From an uncultured Bacillota bacterium (GTDB lineage: Bacteria; Bacillota; Clostridia; Peptostreptococcales; Anaerovoracaceae): 5,116 nt of DNA. The DNA is taken from assembly GCA_946545145.1 (NCBI GenBank), contig CAMNNG010000090.1:1-5116 (forward strand), written 5' to 3'. Below the pieces are notes generated by a model that had not been told where the DNA came from, searched no databases, and saw nothing but the letters and a program-made list of their open reading frames with translations. The translations under genes were made by a program, and so were the position numbers. Positions 4,401-5,116 of this stretch are shown here, one piece after another. Each line of letters opens with the position of its first letter. The first letter of the stretch is position 1.

Positions 4401-5116
4401 ATGATCAAAGCAGTAGTAGGCGCCAACTGGGGCGACGAAGGAAAAGGAAAGATCACCGACATGCTCGCCGCTGAGGCGGACATAGTCGTCCGCTTCCAGG
4501 GAGGAAGCAACGCCGGACACACGATAAAGAACGAATACGGAAAGTTCGCTCTCCATCTTCTCCCGTCCGGAGTATTCTATAGTCATATCACCAGCGTTCT
4601 GGGAAACGGAGTGGCGCTCAACATCCCGGAGCTGTTCGAAGAGCTGAAGGGGCTTGAAGAAAGAGGCGTTCCCGCGCCGAAGCTGATGATATCGGACCGC
4701 GCCCAGGTCCTGATGCCCTATCACATCCTGCTCGACACTTACGAGGAGGAGAGGCTCGCGGGCCGCTCGTTCGGCTCCACGAAGTCGGGCATCGCGCCGT
4801 GCTACTCGGACAAATACTCGAAGATCGGCTTCCAGGTCAACGAGCTCTTCATGGACGAAGAAGAACTCCGCGCCAAAGTCGAAAACGTCTGCACGATCAA
4901 GAACGCCCTCCTCGAGAACCTCTACCACAAACCGGCTCTCGACCCCGAAGAAGTATATGAAACTCTGATGGAGTATAAGGATATAGTAGAGCCGTATGTC
5001 GGCCATGTATCATCTTTCCTCAACGAAGCGATCAAAGAAGGAAAGAACATCGTCCTTGAGGGCCAGCTCGGCGCTCTCAAGGACACCGACCACGGCATCT
5101 ATCCGATGGTCACATC
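4401..5116 (+). CDS. purA: Adenylosuccinate synthetase, N-terminal part
   Basis: PurA joins IMP and aspartate using GTP to give adenylosuccinate, the substrate of the PurB encoded just upstream. The window holds 238 complete codons of a protein that is normally about 420-430 residues; the rest lies beyond the right edge. Visible motifs are the GTP/IMP loop GANWGDEGKGK (7-17) with the catalytic Asp12, GGSNAGHT (34-41) with the catalytic His40, the IMP-site segment SDRAQVLMPYHILLD (98-112), GSTKSGIAP (125-133) and LEGQLGALKDTDHGIYPMVT (219-238). Several of these differ from the Escherichia coli type (GTQWGDEGKGK, GGHNAGHT, GTTGRGIGP), marking a divergent subfamily I associate with Clostridia. 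A near-perfect AAGGAGG box (4386-4392) sits 8 bases before the ATG. It may be co-transcribed with purB by read-through or have its own weak promoter. Confidence 0.95.
   Translation, partial: MIKAVVGANWGDEGKGKITDMLAAEADIVVRFQGGSNAGHTIKNEYGKFALHLLPSGVFYSHITSVLGNGVALNIPELFEELKGLEERGVPAPKLMISDRAQVLMPYHILLDTYEEERLAGRSFGSTKSGIAPCYSDKYSKIGFQVNELFMDEEELRAKVENVCTIKNALLENLYHKPALDPEEVYETLMEYKDIVEPYVGHVSSFLNEAIKEGKNIVLEGQLGALKDTDHGIYPMVT

Overview
The window looks like ordinary chromosomal DNA from an anaerobic Gram-positive bacterium of class Clostridia. Pointers are a DUF3793 protein (a family known mainly from Clostridia), strong AGGAGG-type ribosome binding sites, textbook TTGACA/TATAAT promoters, AT-rich intergenic DNA around moderately GC-rich genes, and PurB and PurA variants of a type I associate with clostridial genomes. 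The genus cannot be fixed from this sequence. No phage, insertion sequence, CRISPR array or defence gene is visible.

Layout, left to right. Positions 1-1665 are read on the minus strand. In transcription order they hold a DUF3793 gene (1665-1096) with its own promoter, a palindrome at its transcription start and a terminator; then an EamA/DMT-family membrane transporter (940-80) with its own consensus promoter; then, 33 bases on, the first 15 codons of a gene for an exported or membrane protein that runs off the left edge. Positions 1766-2676 hold two nearly identical minus-strand tRNA-Arg genes, anticodons CCT and CCG, on either side of a plus-strand gene for a small membrane-anchored PepSY-domain protein. 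Positions 2678-5116 are purine biosynthesis on the plus strand: purB (adenylosuccinate lyase, complete) followed by purA (adenylosuccinate synthetase, cut off by the right edge).

How the genes work together. PurA and PurB carry out the two consecutive steps from IMP to AMP, and PurB also acts earlier in IMP synthesis; the pair is adjacent and co-directional but separated by 186 bases with a terminator-like hairpin. The two tRNAs read AGG and CGG and appear to be products of one gene duplication that changed anticodon base 36. The DUF3793 gene is a self-contained, probably repressor-controlled unit.

I found no convincing new multi-gene system. The points most worth a second look are the palindrome over the DUF3793 transcription start, the tRNA-Arg pair, and a hairpin that seems to serve as a plus-strand terminator and as the 5' leader of a minus-strand tRNA.
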